From NCBI GenBank assembly GCA_023376005.1, contig CM042148.1:75327012-75391011 (forward strand): a DNA stretch of 64,000 nucleotides, read 5' to 3'. The position numbers and the translations under genes are program-made. Source of the stretch: Doryteuthis pealeii (taxonomy: Eukaryota; Mollusca; Cephalopoda; Myopsida; Loliginidae). Positions 11,030 through 20,432 of the stretch are shown here, piece after piece. Every line of letters begins with the position of its first letter. Positions within the stretch are counted from its first letter, which is position 1. The notes beneath the pieces are model-generated. The model made no database searches and was not told the origin of the DNA. It saw nothing but the letters and a program-made list of their open reading frames with translations.

Positions 11030-11170
11030 CAACCGAAGTGTAATGGTTGGCAAAGGCATCCTCGTAAATTTCCGTTACTTCTGATATAAGTGAGCTAGGT
11101 CCTCCTGGAGGCTCAAATTTGCGACCTTGTGCACATCCTACCGTGAGAATGGGTTGGGTACATAACTGCA
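11030..11170 (+). mobile_element. SINE-C, second copy (A)
   Basis: 'gaagtgtaatggttggcaaa' head, 'gtgagctaggtcctcctgga', 'ggctcaaatttgcgaccttg' and 'gagaatgggttgggtacata'. Duplicate at 42,528. Confidence 0.65.
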
Positions 11171-11400
11171 TTACATCTTAGAGCCAACATTCATTTAGAA
11201 AACCCCTGTAGCTGAGCTTCGAAATAATACACCTATTGTTCCTCTCGCTAGGTGAAAACCCACCCAAAGGAATGCTTCTGCGTAAATGACACTACACCTC
11301 TAACATGGCCATACCTCAGAGGCATTTCTGATAATACTTCGCCCCCATTTTCTTAACAATCTCCAGCGAAATACACTTAACACCTACTTCTGCGGCTAAA

Positions 11401-11500
11401 NNNNNNNNNNNNNNNNNNNNNNNNNNNNNNNNNNNNNNNNNNNNNNNNNNNNNNNNNNNNNNNNNNNNNNNNNNNNNNNNNNNNNNNNNNNNNNNNNNNN
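11401..11500. other. Assembly gap (100 N)
   Basis: Exactly 100 Ns, the usual placeholder for a scaffold join of unknown length. It ends segmental copy A in mid-homology, and the sequence resumes inside the 3' part of a SINE-A. Confidence 0.99.
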
Positions 11501-11572
11501 ACAATCTATGAGGGAGAAATGGGATAAGACTCCTTCACTGTCTAATACCGACAATAGGCCACTCACTGACTT
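11501..11572 (+). mobile_element. SINE-A 3' end, cut by gap
   Basis: Only the terminal SINE-A body ('gataagactccttcactgtc', 'taataccgacaataggccac') remains after the Ns. Confidence 0.8.
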
Positions 11573-12000
11573 TATATATATATATACTATATATATATAT
11601 ATATATATATGATATATATATATATATGTTGTGTGTGTGTGTGTGTAGGTGTATGTGTGTTGTGTGTGGTGGATGGCCTAATGTCGGTATCAGCCAGGAC
11701 AGCGAGGGAGTTTTTCCCTTTTCATTAGCGCCTTACCAAGGAGATTGTTTGGCGTCTGAGTGGAGTAACACATATACCATCAGCTCCTCCCTTTACCGCG
11801 CAGGTCCTGTGCTACTCATACGCTAAGTTGGCGAGGGCCGGTATTGAAACCAGAACTTTGTGTTTCCTAGTGAGCGCTCTACCGTCTGAGCTAAACCGGC
11901 CATACATACACACACACATATATATATATTATATATAATATATATATATATATAATGTGTGTGTGTGTTGTGTGTGTGCGCGTTGGTGTGGTGTGTGTGG
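11573..12000. repeat. (TA)n/(TG)n microsatellites around SINE-A
   Basis: Interrupted TA at 11,573-11,627 and TG at 11,629-11,668; TA/TG again at 11,910-12,000. The TA runs contain breaks such as TACTATAT. Confidence 0.9.
11667..11902 (-). mobile_element. SINE-A, full length
   Basis: Minus strand: GGCCGGTTTAGCTCAGACGG at 11,901, an eroded box B (ggtttcaataccgg), then the whole body ending in 'gctgataccgacattaggcc'. Flanked by (TA)n(TG)n on both sides. Confidence 0.9.
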
Positions 12001-12009
12001 ATGAAAATC

Positions 12010-12660
12010 GTCATTGCAAAAAATTGCCTTTTATGGTTTGTTATTGTTGTTTTTTAACTTTTTTGTTTTTGGGTTTTTTTTTTACCCTAAAGCAATATCA
12101 TTCATCCCTTTAAAATGGGCGAATAATTTTGAATTATGCAATGTTTTTGAAAAATCCAAAAACTATGATATAACTACTAAAAAAAATTTCTCAATTATTC
12201 AAAACTTAAAGAATAAACTAGGCAAATATCTTTTAAAAATTCATTAAGTACTTGCAAATATTCACTTTTCGTTAAAAATATAATATTCAGTAGGAGGTGA
12301 ATAATTTAGACACTAACTGTATATCAGTTTTATATGTAATCAATATCTATAATTTTTTTCTTTCTTTACTTTACTGAGATTTTTTTTTTTTACTATTATC
12401 TCATCCATTCTTTGCTATCTCCCTCAAAGAGATTTTCTTGATTTCACTTGGTTGGTCTTCTTCTTCTAAGAGATTTTCCGCCAATAGTTTTAAGCTGATT
12501 TTTTTTTTTAATAAAATAAAAATTTGGAATATTTTTGATTAATTCCGCCATGACAAGTATGTCCTATAATCCTTCTGAATTTAATAATGTGCCTAAAACA
12601 ACTTTCTTTTTTTTTCGTGATAAAAGTTAGTTCCGTTGTGACCATCTTGAAAGAGAAACA
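12010..12660. other. AT-rich, nothing recognised
   Basis: Long T runs and no repeat family or coding potential that I can identify. Confidence 0.5.
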
Positions 12661-12663
12661 TAT

Positions 12664-12664
<1 letters not shown>

Positions 12665-12711
<47 letters not shown>
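12665..12711. repeat. (CT)n microsatellite
   Basis: About 23 uninterrupted CT units. Confidence 0.97.
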
Positions 12712-12712
<1 letters not shown>

Positions 12713-12857
12713 AAACAAATCTCACTAGGGAATTATGCGCTTGAGGAACCTTCTTAGAATATATCTAAAAAGAAAATATATTCAACACAGATAGAGACGT
12801 TATCAAAGTTTTTCGGGGTTTTTTTTTCAAAGTGACAACAAGTCATCATTAATCAGT

Positions 12858-13105
12858 TTGGTTTGGTTTGGTTTGCTTGTTTTTTGTTTTTTTACGGCAT
12901 ATCAACCCTTTTAGGGTCATTTAATGCCGGATTAAATCACTTTGATATCTGGTCGCATACATTACATGATATAAAAGTGACTTTGATGAATCTGTTCAAT
13001 ATTTATATGAGTAGTCACCCATCTAAGTATTGAACAGGCTCATCATTGCTTAACGTTGGTGATGTAGCAGCAACCGGTGCTTTTAACGTGATATGACCGA
13101 AAGCC
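12858..13105 (-). mobile_element. 5S-rRNA-derived SINE, copy 1
   Basis: Read on the minus strand, 13,105-13,015 aligns along 5S rRNA: 'ggctttcggtcatatcacgt' (5S 5' end, GGCCATACCAC), 'gttaagcaatgatgagcctg' (GCTAAGCAGGGTCGGGCCTG) and 'atacttagatgggtgac' (TACTTGGATGGGAGAC, the C box). A variable middle and the 3' tail 'ggcattaaatgaccctaaaa' 'gggttgatatgccgtaaa' follow, then A-rich sequence. This is the plan of SINE3-type elements. Confidence 0.85.
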
Positions 13106-13117
13106 TAACATTTGGTT

Positions 13118-13316
13118 CATTGGCTGTTTTGTTTTACGGCATATCAACCCTTTTGGGGTCATTTAATGCCGAATTCAGTCATTTTGATATTAGTTCGCTT
13201 ACAGTACCTGCTGTTGCTTAAATGGTTACTCATCTAAGTATTGAACAGGCTCGTCATTGCTTAACCTTGGTGACGTAGCAGGAATCGGTGATTTTAACGT
13301 GATATGACCGTAAGCC
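13118..13316 (-). mobile_element. 5S-rRNA-derived SINE, copy 2
   Basis: Tandem neighbour of copy 1. The 5S-like part is 13,316-13,226 (minus) with 'ggcttacggtcatatcacgt' and 'caatacttagatgag'. Same 3' tail at 13,133-13,175. The middle part is shorter than in copy 1. Confidence 0.85.
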
Positions 13317-13321
13317 TGAGT

Positions 13322-13400
13322 TTTGGTTGGTTGTTTTGTTTTACGGCATATCAATCCTTTTTGGGTCATTTAATGCCGAATCAATTCATTTTGATAAGCA
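13322..13400 (-). mobile_element. 5S SINE tail only, copy 3
   Basis: Only the 3' tail (ggcattaaatgacccaaaaa, 'ggattgatatgccgtaaaac') remains of a third tandem unit. Confidence 0.75.
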
Positions 13401-13467
13401 AACATTTAAAAAGGTTAAAAAAAAAAACCTTTGTAAATGAATGGCATATGTCCTTATTTTTCCTTAG

Positions 13468-13590
13468 TCCTGTTGGCTGGGGCTTTAGAATACACCGATT
13501 GCACCTCTGCAGAAGGGTAAGACCCCCCCCCAATGGGGCCAACTGTTGGCCGTGGATGGCGACCTGTGATGCTTAAGGATGGAACCCAGT
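13468..13590 (+). mobile_element. SINE-E 5' part
   Basis: 'gttggctggggctttagaat', 'cgattgcacctctgcagaag', 'ccaactgttggccgtggatg' and 'gcgacctgtgatgcttaagg'. The same order appears at 56,990-57,110, and reversed at 62,165-62,285 and 63,800-63,912. Confidence 0.75.
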
Positions 13591-13944
13591 CTAGTCTTCT
13601 TGCTAAGAGTGAGTGATCCATTTGTTTCTCCAACTTATCGAAAATTCCATGCGTCTCATTTCCAAGAACAGATTTTGGTTTGTGCATATACCGTTTGCAC
13701 TATTCCCAGGGGACCACATTTCCTACCCAGTAATGTCTACTCTTGCAGTCCTTTTATGTCAGTTTGCTGCAATCTCATTATGTGATCAACTGTTACATCT
13801 CTATCACTATATAAACTTCACTAGTCTTTATGATATTATTTTCTGGTGCTATTAATAGTTACTCTAGTGAGGTTTCCCCTTCGTAGCCATGGTCAGGTTG
13901 TCTTATGAGAAATTACCTGTTTTCGATTTTCTATAGTGTCTCCT

Positions 13945-14040
13945 ATTTAATTTAAATTGAATTAAATTAATTTATTTAATTTAATCTAATTTAAATTAAA
14001 TTAAATTAAATTAAATTTAAATTAAATTAAATTAAATTGA
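13945..14040. repeat. (AATTA)n pentanucleotide repeat
   Basis: Imperfect AATTA/TTAAT repeats over about 95 bp. Confidence 0.9.
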
Positions 14041-14194
14041 CAAAAAGAATTCCATGCTCTTACTATTTAAATTTTATTTTTTAATTATCTTCACAAATAT
14101 AAATCAAATCCTCGTTATTTCTGCTCAGAAAGATTTGGTGATAGTCAATATATTTTTACTTTGTCATTAAGCATTTTATTTTTGTAGTTTCAGC

Positions 14195-14232
14195 TGGATA
14201 TACATACATACATACATACATACATACACACA
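14195..14232. repeat. (CATA)n tract in repeat family H
   Basis: The flanks 'tagtttcagctgga' and 'cacacaactgtcatttat' match 50,420-50,490, where the same CATA-rich block adjoins family H. Confidence 0.75.
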
Positions 14233-14252
14233 ACTGTCATTTATATATGTAT

Positions 14253-14355
14253 AGATCAGTGGTTCCCAACCTTTTTCTATTCTCACACCCTTAAAAGAGT
14301 TTTGCTCTGACCTCTCACCCTTACAATTTATACTTTTGTTCAAAAGTATAGAATG
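14253..14355 (+). mobile_element. Possible hAT-type terminal fragment
   Basis: Begins CAGTGGTTCCCAACCTTTTT, which closely resembles the terminal inverted repeat of many hAT elements (CAGTGGTTCTCAACC...). No opposite terminus and no transposase frame were found, so it may be a solo end or a nonautonomous copy. Confidence 0.5.
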
Positions 14356-14359
14356 TGAA

Positions 14360-15190
14360 TCCATACTACTATCAAAGGATTATATATATTTCATTTTCTA
14401 AATATTCTCGACATGATGAAGGATAATGATAATAATCTGAAATAAAGAAATAAAAAATATAAATAAATACTAATTACGAAAGAAAAAAAATATTCTAACT
14501 ACAGTACGTACATAATTCATAAGCTGCCTATGAATTATGTAACAGGAATGATTTTAAGAAGACCTTTTTAATATCGAAATATTAAAATCGGTAAAGTCCA
14601 TGTTGAGAATTATATACGGAGCAATAAACTTAAAGAAAAGGCTTAAATATCAGTCCATTAACAGTTATAGATTTTATTTCCCAGATATTCCATTCGATAC
14701 CTCAGGATGTTTAACGAAAAGAAATGGAAGGATTCATTGTGCAATAGACTCCCAGGCTCTACGTGTTTATATTATCAAATGCATTATGGTGGATAAAAAT
14801 TATCTCTATTTGAACGGACTCTTCTCGCAGGATTCTTCTTTACATCCACTAGTTCTAACCAGTTTCAATCAGAGATTCCTGAAGATCTCCCCGGTGCAAT
14901 CTAGGTAGAAGTATTCTATTATCAACGGTTTTCTAAATGAGCTTTACATATGTAATTGAGCACTTTTGTATATTCATTTATTATTCCTATTTATTTGATT
15001 ACTTCTCGACAGTCAAAATTGTGACTCACTCGATCTTCTTGTCTTCTCAGATAAGTCTTCCTCTCTTTTAAAAAACTTGTCGTTTGAAAATCGCATAGGC
15101 TAAAACCTGTCAGTAACGAGGCACCGTTAACTTCATGTCTACGCTACCCCAACTTCGATATACATGCTTTATCAATAATAATGAGCACTA
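14360..15190. other. Unclassified AT-rich sequence
   Basis: A 102-codon plus-strand frame (14,600-14,908) has no recognised motif. I do not annotate it as a gene. Confidence 0.45.
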
Positions 15191-15227
15191 TTTACTTATA
15201 AATATACACACTATATTATCTATCTCT

Positions 15228-15232
15228 ATCTC

Positions 15233-15271
<39 letters not shown>

Positions 15272-15407
15272 ATAAATATATATATAATATATATAACTAA
15301 TGAATAGAATACAATGTATACAAGGACAAACTCTTGGTCGAAACACGTGTCGGCATTCCAATAAATAATTTTTATCCATACAATATTTTCTTTTCTTATA
15401 TCTTTCA

Positions 15408-15465
<58 letters not shown>

Positions 15466-15496
15466 TTCAACATATATATATATATATATATATAAT
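15228..15496. repeat. (CT)n(TA)n and (CA)n(TA)n tracts
   Basis: CT then TA at 15,228-15,272; CA then TA at 15,410-15,462, with a second TA run at 15,472-15,494 after 'ctttcaaca', which also occurs just before the CA run (15,404). Confidence 0.9.
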
Positions 15497-15499
15497 TTG

Positions 15500-16020
15500 T
15501 TGGCATCCTTTCGTCTGTGAAAACGATGGTGTAGTTCCCTTCCCCAATTTCTTTTTTGAACTATGTAGCTTGAGCGGGTTGATATGGAGGTTGTGCTGTT
15601 GCCCAACCATGAAATTTAGAATTTGACTAACTTTTTTAAAAACTTTTTTTAATATATAAATATATAAATATATATATTACAATACAGTGATAAGCACTGG
15701 GAAATAAATAAACGTATAGAATAAGTCGCACGCGGCAATAGAGGGAAAATGTGAATTAACATAACGTCCAACCGTTATTATCGGAAAAGATATTTATCTC
15801 AGTTTAACTAAGTAATGACTTTAACTTAGTCAAGTATAAGGTAGGGTTCTGATGAGATAGCATAGATCGAAACCGTGGTATACCCATAACTCTTTTCTAT
15901 TACTACTCTATGTTTATGATATATTGGGTACTCTTGGATAAATTACTAATGCCACTGGAACGGAAAAGTTAAAGCGGCAATTGGACACTATATATATATA
16001 TACATTTGTATATATATATA
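15500..16020. other. Nothing recognised
   Basis: No coding potential, SINE boxes or tandem structure that I can support; (TA)n at its right edge. Confidence 0.5.
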
Positions 16021-16022
16021 TA

Positions 16023-16291
16023 TTTTATAAAAAAAGAAGGTCCGCAAAATGTATTTTGTTCTCAGAAAAAATTTTTAAATTCTTTTTGTTTTACATATGC
16101 AACACATGTTTCAGATCTTCTGGTATCTTCTTCAGGATTTGATTGATAATATGAAAAATTCATATTATCAATCAAAGCCTGAAGAAGGTACCAGAAGATC
16201 TGAAACACGTGTTGCATATGTAAAACAAAAAGAATTAAACAAATTTTTCTGAGAACAAAATACATTTTGCGGACCTTCCTTTTTTATAAAA
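16023..16291. mobile_element. Long palindrome with hammerhead-like core in each arm
   Basis: Arms of about 133 bp meet at about 16,157 ('gataatatgaa' / 'ttcatattatc'). The arms differ by several substitutions (for example 'acacatgttt' versus 'aacacgtgtt'), so it is not a simple read-through artefact. It lies between TA-rich tracts. Each arm reads outward into a hammerhead-like motif. Probable class: terminal inverted fragments of a Penelope-like element or a MITE. Confidence 0.75.
16161..16220 (+). ncRNA. Hammerhead-like motif in right arm
   Basis: Core CTGAAGA (fits CUGANGA) at 16,179-16,185; stem II AGGT/ATCT (4 bp, one G-U); GAAA at 16,202; helix III ACA/TGT with a 2-nt loop; triplet GTT (cut between 16,213 and 16,214). 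Helix I is GC/GC plus CATAT/ATATG around an 11-nt one-sided bulge. The first stem II pair is A-U rather than G-C. The left arm has the mirror motif on the minus strand (16,109-16,135). Confidence 0.5.
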
Positions 16292-16319
16292 TATTGAATT
16301 TTCTCCCGTTGGAACCAGA

Positions 16320-16339
16320 AGAACATTTTATATATATAT

Positions 16340-16392
<53 letters not shown>
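16320..16392. repeat. (TA)n(GA)n microsatellite
   Basis: TA run then about 15 GA units, followed by short GACA repeats to 16,432. Confidence 0.9.
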
Positions 16393-16395
<3 letters not shown>

Positions 16396-16439
16396 AGACA
16401 GACAGACAGAGGCAGGGACATAGACAGACAGAGATAGTG

Positions 16440-16920
16440 ATATCAAGATAGGAAGAGAAACAAATTCTAGAGGGAAACTTCTAGATTATTATGGTCCAAC
16501 TGCTTTTATAAATATTCTGTGTTTTCTTGTTTATTTTAGTATTTTTTTTATTTATTTGTTGTTTTTGTTTTTGTTTTTTATTTATTTTTTTATTCATTTA
16601 TTTTTTTTCTTTGATGGGGTTGGAATAGTACACCTAATTTTTATTCAACGAAGGTATTCAAAATGGGAGGGAAAGCGATATGTAGATTGCATAAAAAGCC
16701 TGAAGCATTTTCGACAAGTTCCGAACTATTCAAATTATTTCCAAAGTTCCAATTAAAAAATTGCAGTCTTCTTGCAGGAAAGTCAACGTTGATTCAGTTA
16801 CTGGTTCCACAAATTCATTTACTTCAGAAAACGGTAAACATGGACGTCTACTTTCATAGCAAAAACAGATCCTCTGCTGAAGTGAAAGCTACCAAATTTC
16901 AGAGTGATACAATTATGTAT
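16440..16920. other. T-rich then unclassified sequence
   Basis: Polypyrimidine-rich 16,530-16,610. An open frame at 16,663-16,926 ends within the next SINE and shows no domain I recognise. Confidence 0.4.
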
Positions 16921-17130
16921 ATGTAGAGGTGCTTGGTACAATGGTTATCGTTGTAGGAAATGGACTCGGCAACCGACTTCAAATTCTGGACGAGGCTGTT
17001 AGCATTTCACATAGCGCTAATACCCTTAGTATTATCCAGCTATTCTCTCTTCAAAGGTAAATAGTAGGACAGACTGGGTTCTTTAACCTTCGTTAGATAA
17101 CCGGTCTAAGAGAAGGAAATATCTGAATTC
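16921..17130 (+). mobile_element. SINE-B
   Basis: Head GGTGCTTGGTACAATGGTTA, B-box-like 'gacttcaaattctgg', body 'gctaatacccttagtattat', 'ggtaaatagtaggacagact', ending early in 'atatctgaattc'. Confidence 0.82.
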
Positions 17131-17239
17131 TTGGTTTATTTCGGGGTTTTTTTTTTGGGGGGGGGGTCAAAGTCTTGTAGATAATAATCAAAAGAGAAGA
17201 GAATGTTACCAAGTTCGAGAAGGAGGTTCCTGAATTTGA

Positions 17240-17320
17240 GAAGATTCCCGAGTCCACCAACAAATGCCTGAAAAAGGCCGGAGGACACATCGGCCGAAAC
17301 ATTGTGCGGATAACAATAAA
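17240..17320 (+). ncRNA. Degenerate hammerhead-like element
   Basis: CTGAAAA (G8 mutated), perfect stem II GGCCG/CGGCC with a 10-nt loop, then GAAAC. The core mutation and the absence of a valid cleavage triplet predict no activity. An A-rich AATAAT tail follows. Confidence 0.4.
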
Positions 17321-17499
17321 GATGAGGACAATAGTCGGAATAATCCAGATAATATTAATAATCAAAAACTTGGGCTCTTACCAAATTTTTACCTCGGTTA
17401 TCTGTTCATATAAACAGTTTCTCATCAAAAAAAGTCTATTTTGAACATCTTAATATACTTAAATATATATGATATTAATATCTCTATTACATATAACTA

Positions 17500-17790
17500 A
17501 ATCTCATCAGACTCTGGTTTCCGGTTTAGAGGTTCTGGCCTCTATACATCTGATTTGAATTGATCGTGTGGTCCCATGACACCGTCTCCCCGGGCAGTAC
17601 CTGTCCTTTCGTCTAAAAAAGGCAGGACTGGTGTCTATTGCCCGGTGCTTTAGGGGCCCCCAAAAATAGGGTGTCGACAGGATTCTCGCATTTTTTGCTC
17701 TAGCCATCGCATGAGTTTCGGTTTTGTGCGCGGCTTCTCACGTTAAAACTATTTTGTGTCACATCCTTACCTGGTGGGAATTTATTGTAA
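17500..17790 (+). mobile_element. SINE-E-related repeat
   Basis: Shares 'cgcatgagtttcggttttgt' and the following 'gcgc..ttctcacgttaaaa' and 'cctggtggga' with 43,470-43,560. Confidence 0.5.
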
Positions 17791-17799
17791 ATATTAATT

Positions 17800-18480
17800 C
17801 TAAGTCGCATCTTTGATATACCAAATTCCTCAAAGAATAAATATAATTCATTATTTTTTTAGATTAATCATTTATTTCAATGCTGAGATACTTTGTGACT
17901 CTGTGAAAAAATAGTATTTTCTGGCTGAAAACTTGCTCTATCCTACTGCGCAATTGTCTTCCCTGTGCATGCTGAAATAAATAGTATACATTCATTTTTG
18001 AGCATCCATCGTATTTGTGGATCATCCGTTTCGATCTCTACAGGGAATGTTTTTCCTTCGCAAAATTCATGAAGCTTCTTCGGTTCCAGTTGCTGAGGGA
18101 CATGACAAATATTGGCAATTGCAAATATTGACAACGTGGAGAAAATTTATTCTTTTGAGCTTTACAATTGTCCTTTTTTATATAAAGGAACGCAAATGCC
18201 TAGGGCGCCTAAATGAAAATACGGAACTCTGTGAATTGAAATCTTAATGCCGGCGAAGATTTAGGACGGTATAATATTTTGGCTATTACAAGGAATTCTA
18301 TTCTGAACCTCTTGAGTTTCGGGATATCATTCTGGCACAAGAATAATCAAAATCAAAATTTACAGAAACAACACCGTTCAAACAAATAAAAAGACAGAGA
18401 AAAAAAAACGAGAACACAAGGATTCTATCATTATGTAAGAGCGCATCAATATTATTTTATTTTTAGAAACTTTTCTTTTT
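17800..18480. other. Nothing recognised
   Basis: No repeat family or reliable frame. Confidence 0.45.
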
Positions 18481-18493
18481 AAAGCTCCCCAGC

Positions 18494-18745
18494 TAAGGGT
18501 TAGCTCAGTCGGTAGAGCACCCGTCTAGGAATCGCAAGGTTCCTGGTTCGATACCGGTCCCAGCCAACTCAGAGTATGAGTAGCACAGATTAGGTAATCT
18601 GATCTGTGTGAAAAAGTGAGGAGTTGACGGTAGGTGTGGTGTTCCACCTCAGAAAAATCAATGTCTAATGCCAGCGAAAAGAAGATAGACTCCTTCGGTG
18701 TCTGGCTAATACCGACAGTAGACCACATCGCTAACTTTACTTACT
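18494..18745 (+). mobile_element. SINE-A, full length (first of tandem pair)
   Basis: Box A TTAGCTCAGTCGGTAGAGC, box B GGTTCGATACC, body with 'gtatgagtagcacagattag', 'ggtaggtgtggtgttccacc' and 'gtctggctaataccgacagt'. Confidence 0.9.
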
Positions 18746-18748
18746 GTT

Positions 18749-18972
18749 AGTTTCGCTCAGTCGGTAAAGCAGCTGCTTCAGAATCACAATGTTCCAGGTC
18801 CGATACCGGCCCTCAGCGCATGAGTAGCACAGCTTAGATCTGTGCGATTAAGTTGGATGCTGATGGTAGTTGTGGCATGTCAGATGCAAAAGTAATCTCC
18901 TAAAATGGGATAGACTCCCTCGCTGTTCGGCTGATACCGACAATAGGTCACTCCGCCTACTTCACTTTTACT
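18749..18972 (+). mobile_element. SINE-A, full length (second of tandem pair)
   Basis: Directly follows the previous copy, in the same orientation. Head TTCGCTCAGTCGGTAAAGC, box B GGTCCGATACC, body end 'tcggctgataccgacaatag'. It differs from its neighbour by many substitutions, so it is an independent insertion rather than a recent duplication. Confidence 0.88.
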
Positions 18973-18984
18973 GTTATTTTACAA

Positions 18985-19045
18985 GGATGACGTTGGTAAT
19001 ATATAAACCATTAAAGTTGATATGCCATTAAACAAAGAAAACAAG
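18985..19045 (+). mobile_element. Solo 5S-SINE-type tail
   Basis: 'attaaagttgatatgccatt' followed by 'aaacaaagaaaacaa': the shared 3' tail without its head. Confidence 0.5.
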
Positions 19046-20095
19046 CGGTAAATTGGGAGGATAATCAGATTTATGGTTCTGTTTTTTTTCCAAGGATTTA
19101 TCATGATTTTAACAGGAAGTTAACTGCAGTTATTTGTTGTTATCTGAATTGGGAATCCCTTACATAGGGATTAGTTTATAGGGTAAAGTTCAAGTTTTTT
19201 TTTTTGGTGCAATTTTATTTATTTCTTTTATTTATTTCAGGAAGACAAAATGTCATCTATACTGTCATTTTTAAATATATATTTTTTGTGTTGTAAAACC
19301 GTTGTCTAATAACAGCCAAATCACCAAATTCTATTGGAATGTGTTTAACATTAAAGGGTGTTTTATATGCTATGCATTCTGGCTGGTTTTCTTGTTTAAC
19401 TAAAAAGGAGTGTATGTCTTGTTTTACCTATACGTAGTCGGGATATAGGGACATTTCTTTCTGGACTTTCTCAGGCCTGATTTACCTTCTCCTATATTGA
19501 GTTTTATTGTAAAGAGTGGACATGCGGGTAATGACAATGAACGGGTTCTCCATATTCCCCGGTTTTCTAGATCTAGAGCCTCAAGATCAGATGCATTTTA
19601 GTGTCATACCCAAGGCCCTTTTTTGGGGTGAGGGGGAGTATTACTCTTTTCAAGGGATACAGTCAGAGTATTCTAAACCCAGCACATTTGCTTCATTTCC
19701 TTGTGACTAATAAAATCACTCGAGAAAATCGGAATTTGTGGTTTTGTTGTATATTTGAAGGGTATCATGTTAATTATGCACGGTTAATGTATAGAATGCT
19801 ATTTGAATTCAAGTTAACGGAAAGATACAACGGTTAGAGATTTAGATTGACGTCTCTTGACCCTAGTTTGACCCCTCTCTTCTTGTTGTGTACAAGCGTG
19901 TGAGTGTTTGGTTAGATAGACAGTTTCTAGTTAGCAGCCGAATGATGAGGCTCGCGATAGCACCTCTCGTTCGGGGAAAAGATGCTAATACACGCGTGTT
20001 TGTGCTCCGGGTCCAAGAAAAAGAATTAATTATGTGAATGCACTGAAGAAGTGTTGTCACTAAAAACAAACGAAAGCGCAGGACTTCACCGCTAT
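19046..20095. other. Mostly unclassified; SINE-E-like trace
   Basis: A minus-strand trace of SINE-E may lie at 19,605-19,690 ('acagtcagagtattctaaac'). At 20,042-20,080 CTGAAGA plus a 4-bp hairpin AGTG/CACT resembles half of a hammerhead, but the GAAA is displaced. Nothing else is recognised. Confidence 0.4.
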
Positions 20096-20200
20096 GAGTC
20101 TATCTTCTTTTCGCTGGCATTAGACTAGGGATATTAATTTTGCTGAGGTGGGACGCCACACCTACCATCAGCTCCCCACTGATATCTTAAGAGGAAGCCA
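20096..20200 (-). mobile_element. SINE-A fragment
   Basis: Minus-strand body only: 'gctgatggtaggtgtggcgt', then 'ccacctcagcaaaattaata' and 'gccagcgaaaagaagataga'. Confidence 0.7.
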
Positions 20201-20204
20201 AATC

Positions 20205-20432
20205 AGCTAGATACCATAGGATCGACTGTCAGACAGCTGGATTCCAGCCAAAGTAACAAAACCTGTGTAGCGATTTGTGTTCCCTTGTTTGGCTGGAGTA
20301 GAAATTGACAAAGAGTTATCTTTCCGTTCCGCCAGGGTTTGCCACTAGTGGACGTTCCAGCCTGGCTATTTAAACTCAGTCACGGAAAAACTGAACGCCT
20401 CTCTTTCATTTGCTATCCACATATATGCACAG
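20205..20432. other. Left flank of satellite
   Basis: Unique-looking sequence with a GC-rich 'ccgttccgccagggtttgcc'. No sign of what the unit derived from. Confidence 0.4.

Larger units (their letters stand above)
1..11400 (+). repeat. Segmental duplication, copy A (runs into gap)
   Basis: This block matches 31,330-42,873 in the same orientation and order over its whole length: 70-bp minisatellite, hammerhead/tRNA repeat, SINE-B, coding remnant, hairpin, SINE-A, fold-back element and LINE end. The left match begins at the first base of the window, so the copy may extend further left. The right edge coincides with the 100-N gap. Copy A carries many extra single bases after about 5.8 kb and especially at 9-11.4 kb; for example, the offset to copy B falls by about 115 bp between 9,351 and 11,340. 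That pattern resembles unpolished long-read sequence more than biological drift. It is either a true duplication or an uncollapsed second haplotype. Confidence 0.93.

Noticed and set aside
14600..14908. 102-codon open frame
   Set aside because: No motif, no paralogue in the window, and AT-rich context where frames of this size occur by chance.
16663..16926. Frame containing 'LLAGKST', reminiscent of a Walker A end
   Set aside because: The first glycine of GxxxxGK[ST] is absent, no Walker B or fold context follows, and the frame runs into a SINE.
20042..20085. Hammerhead core CTGAAGA with AGTG/CACT stem
   Set aside because: GAAA is displaced by about ten bases from the stem; at best a degraded relic.
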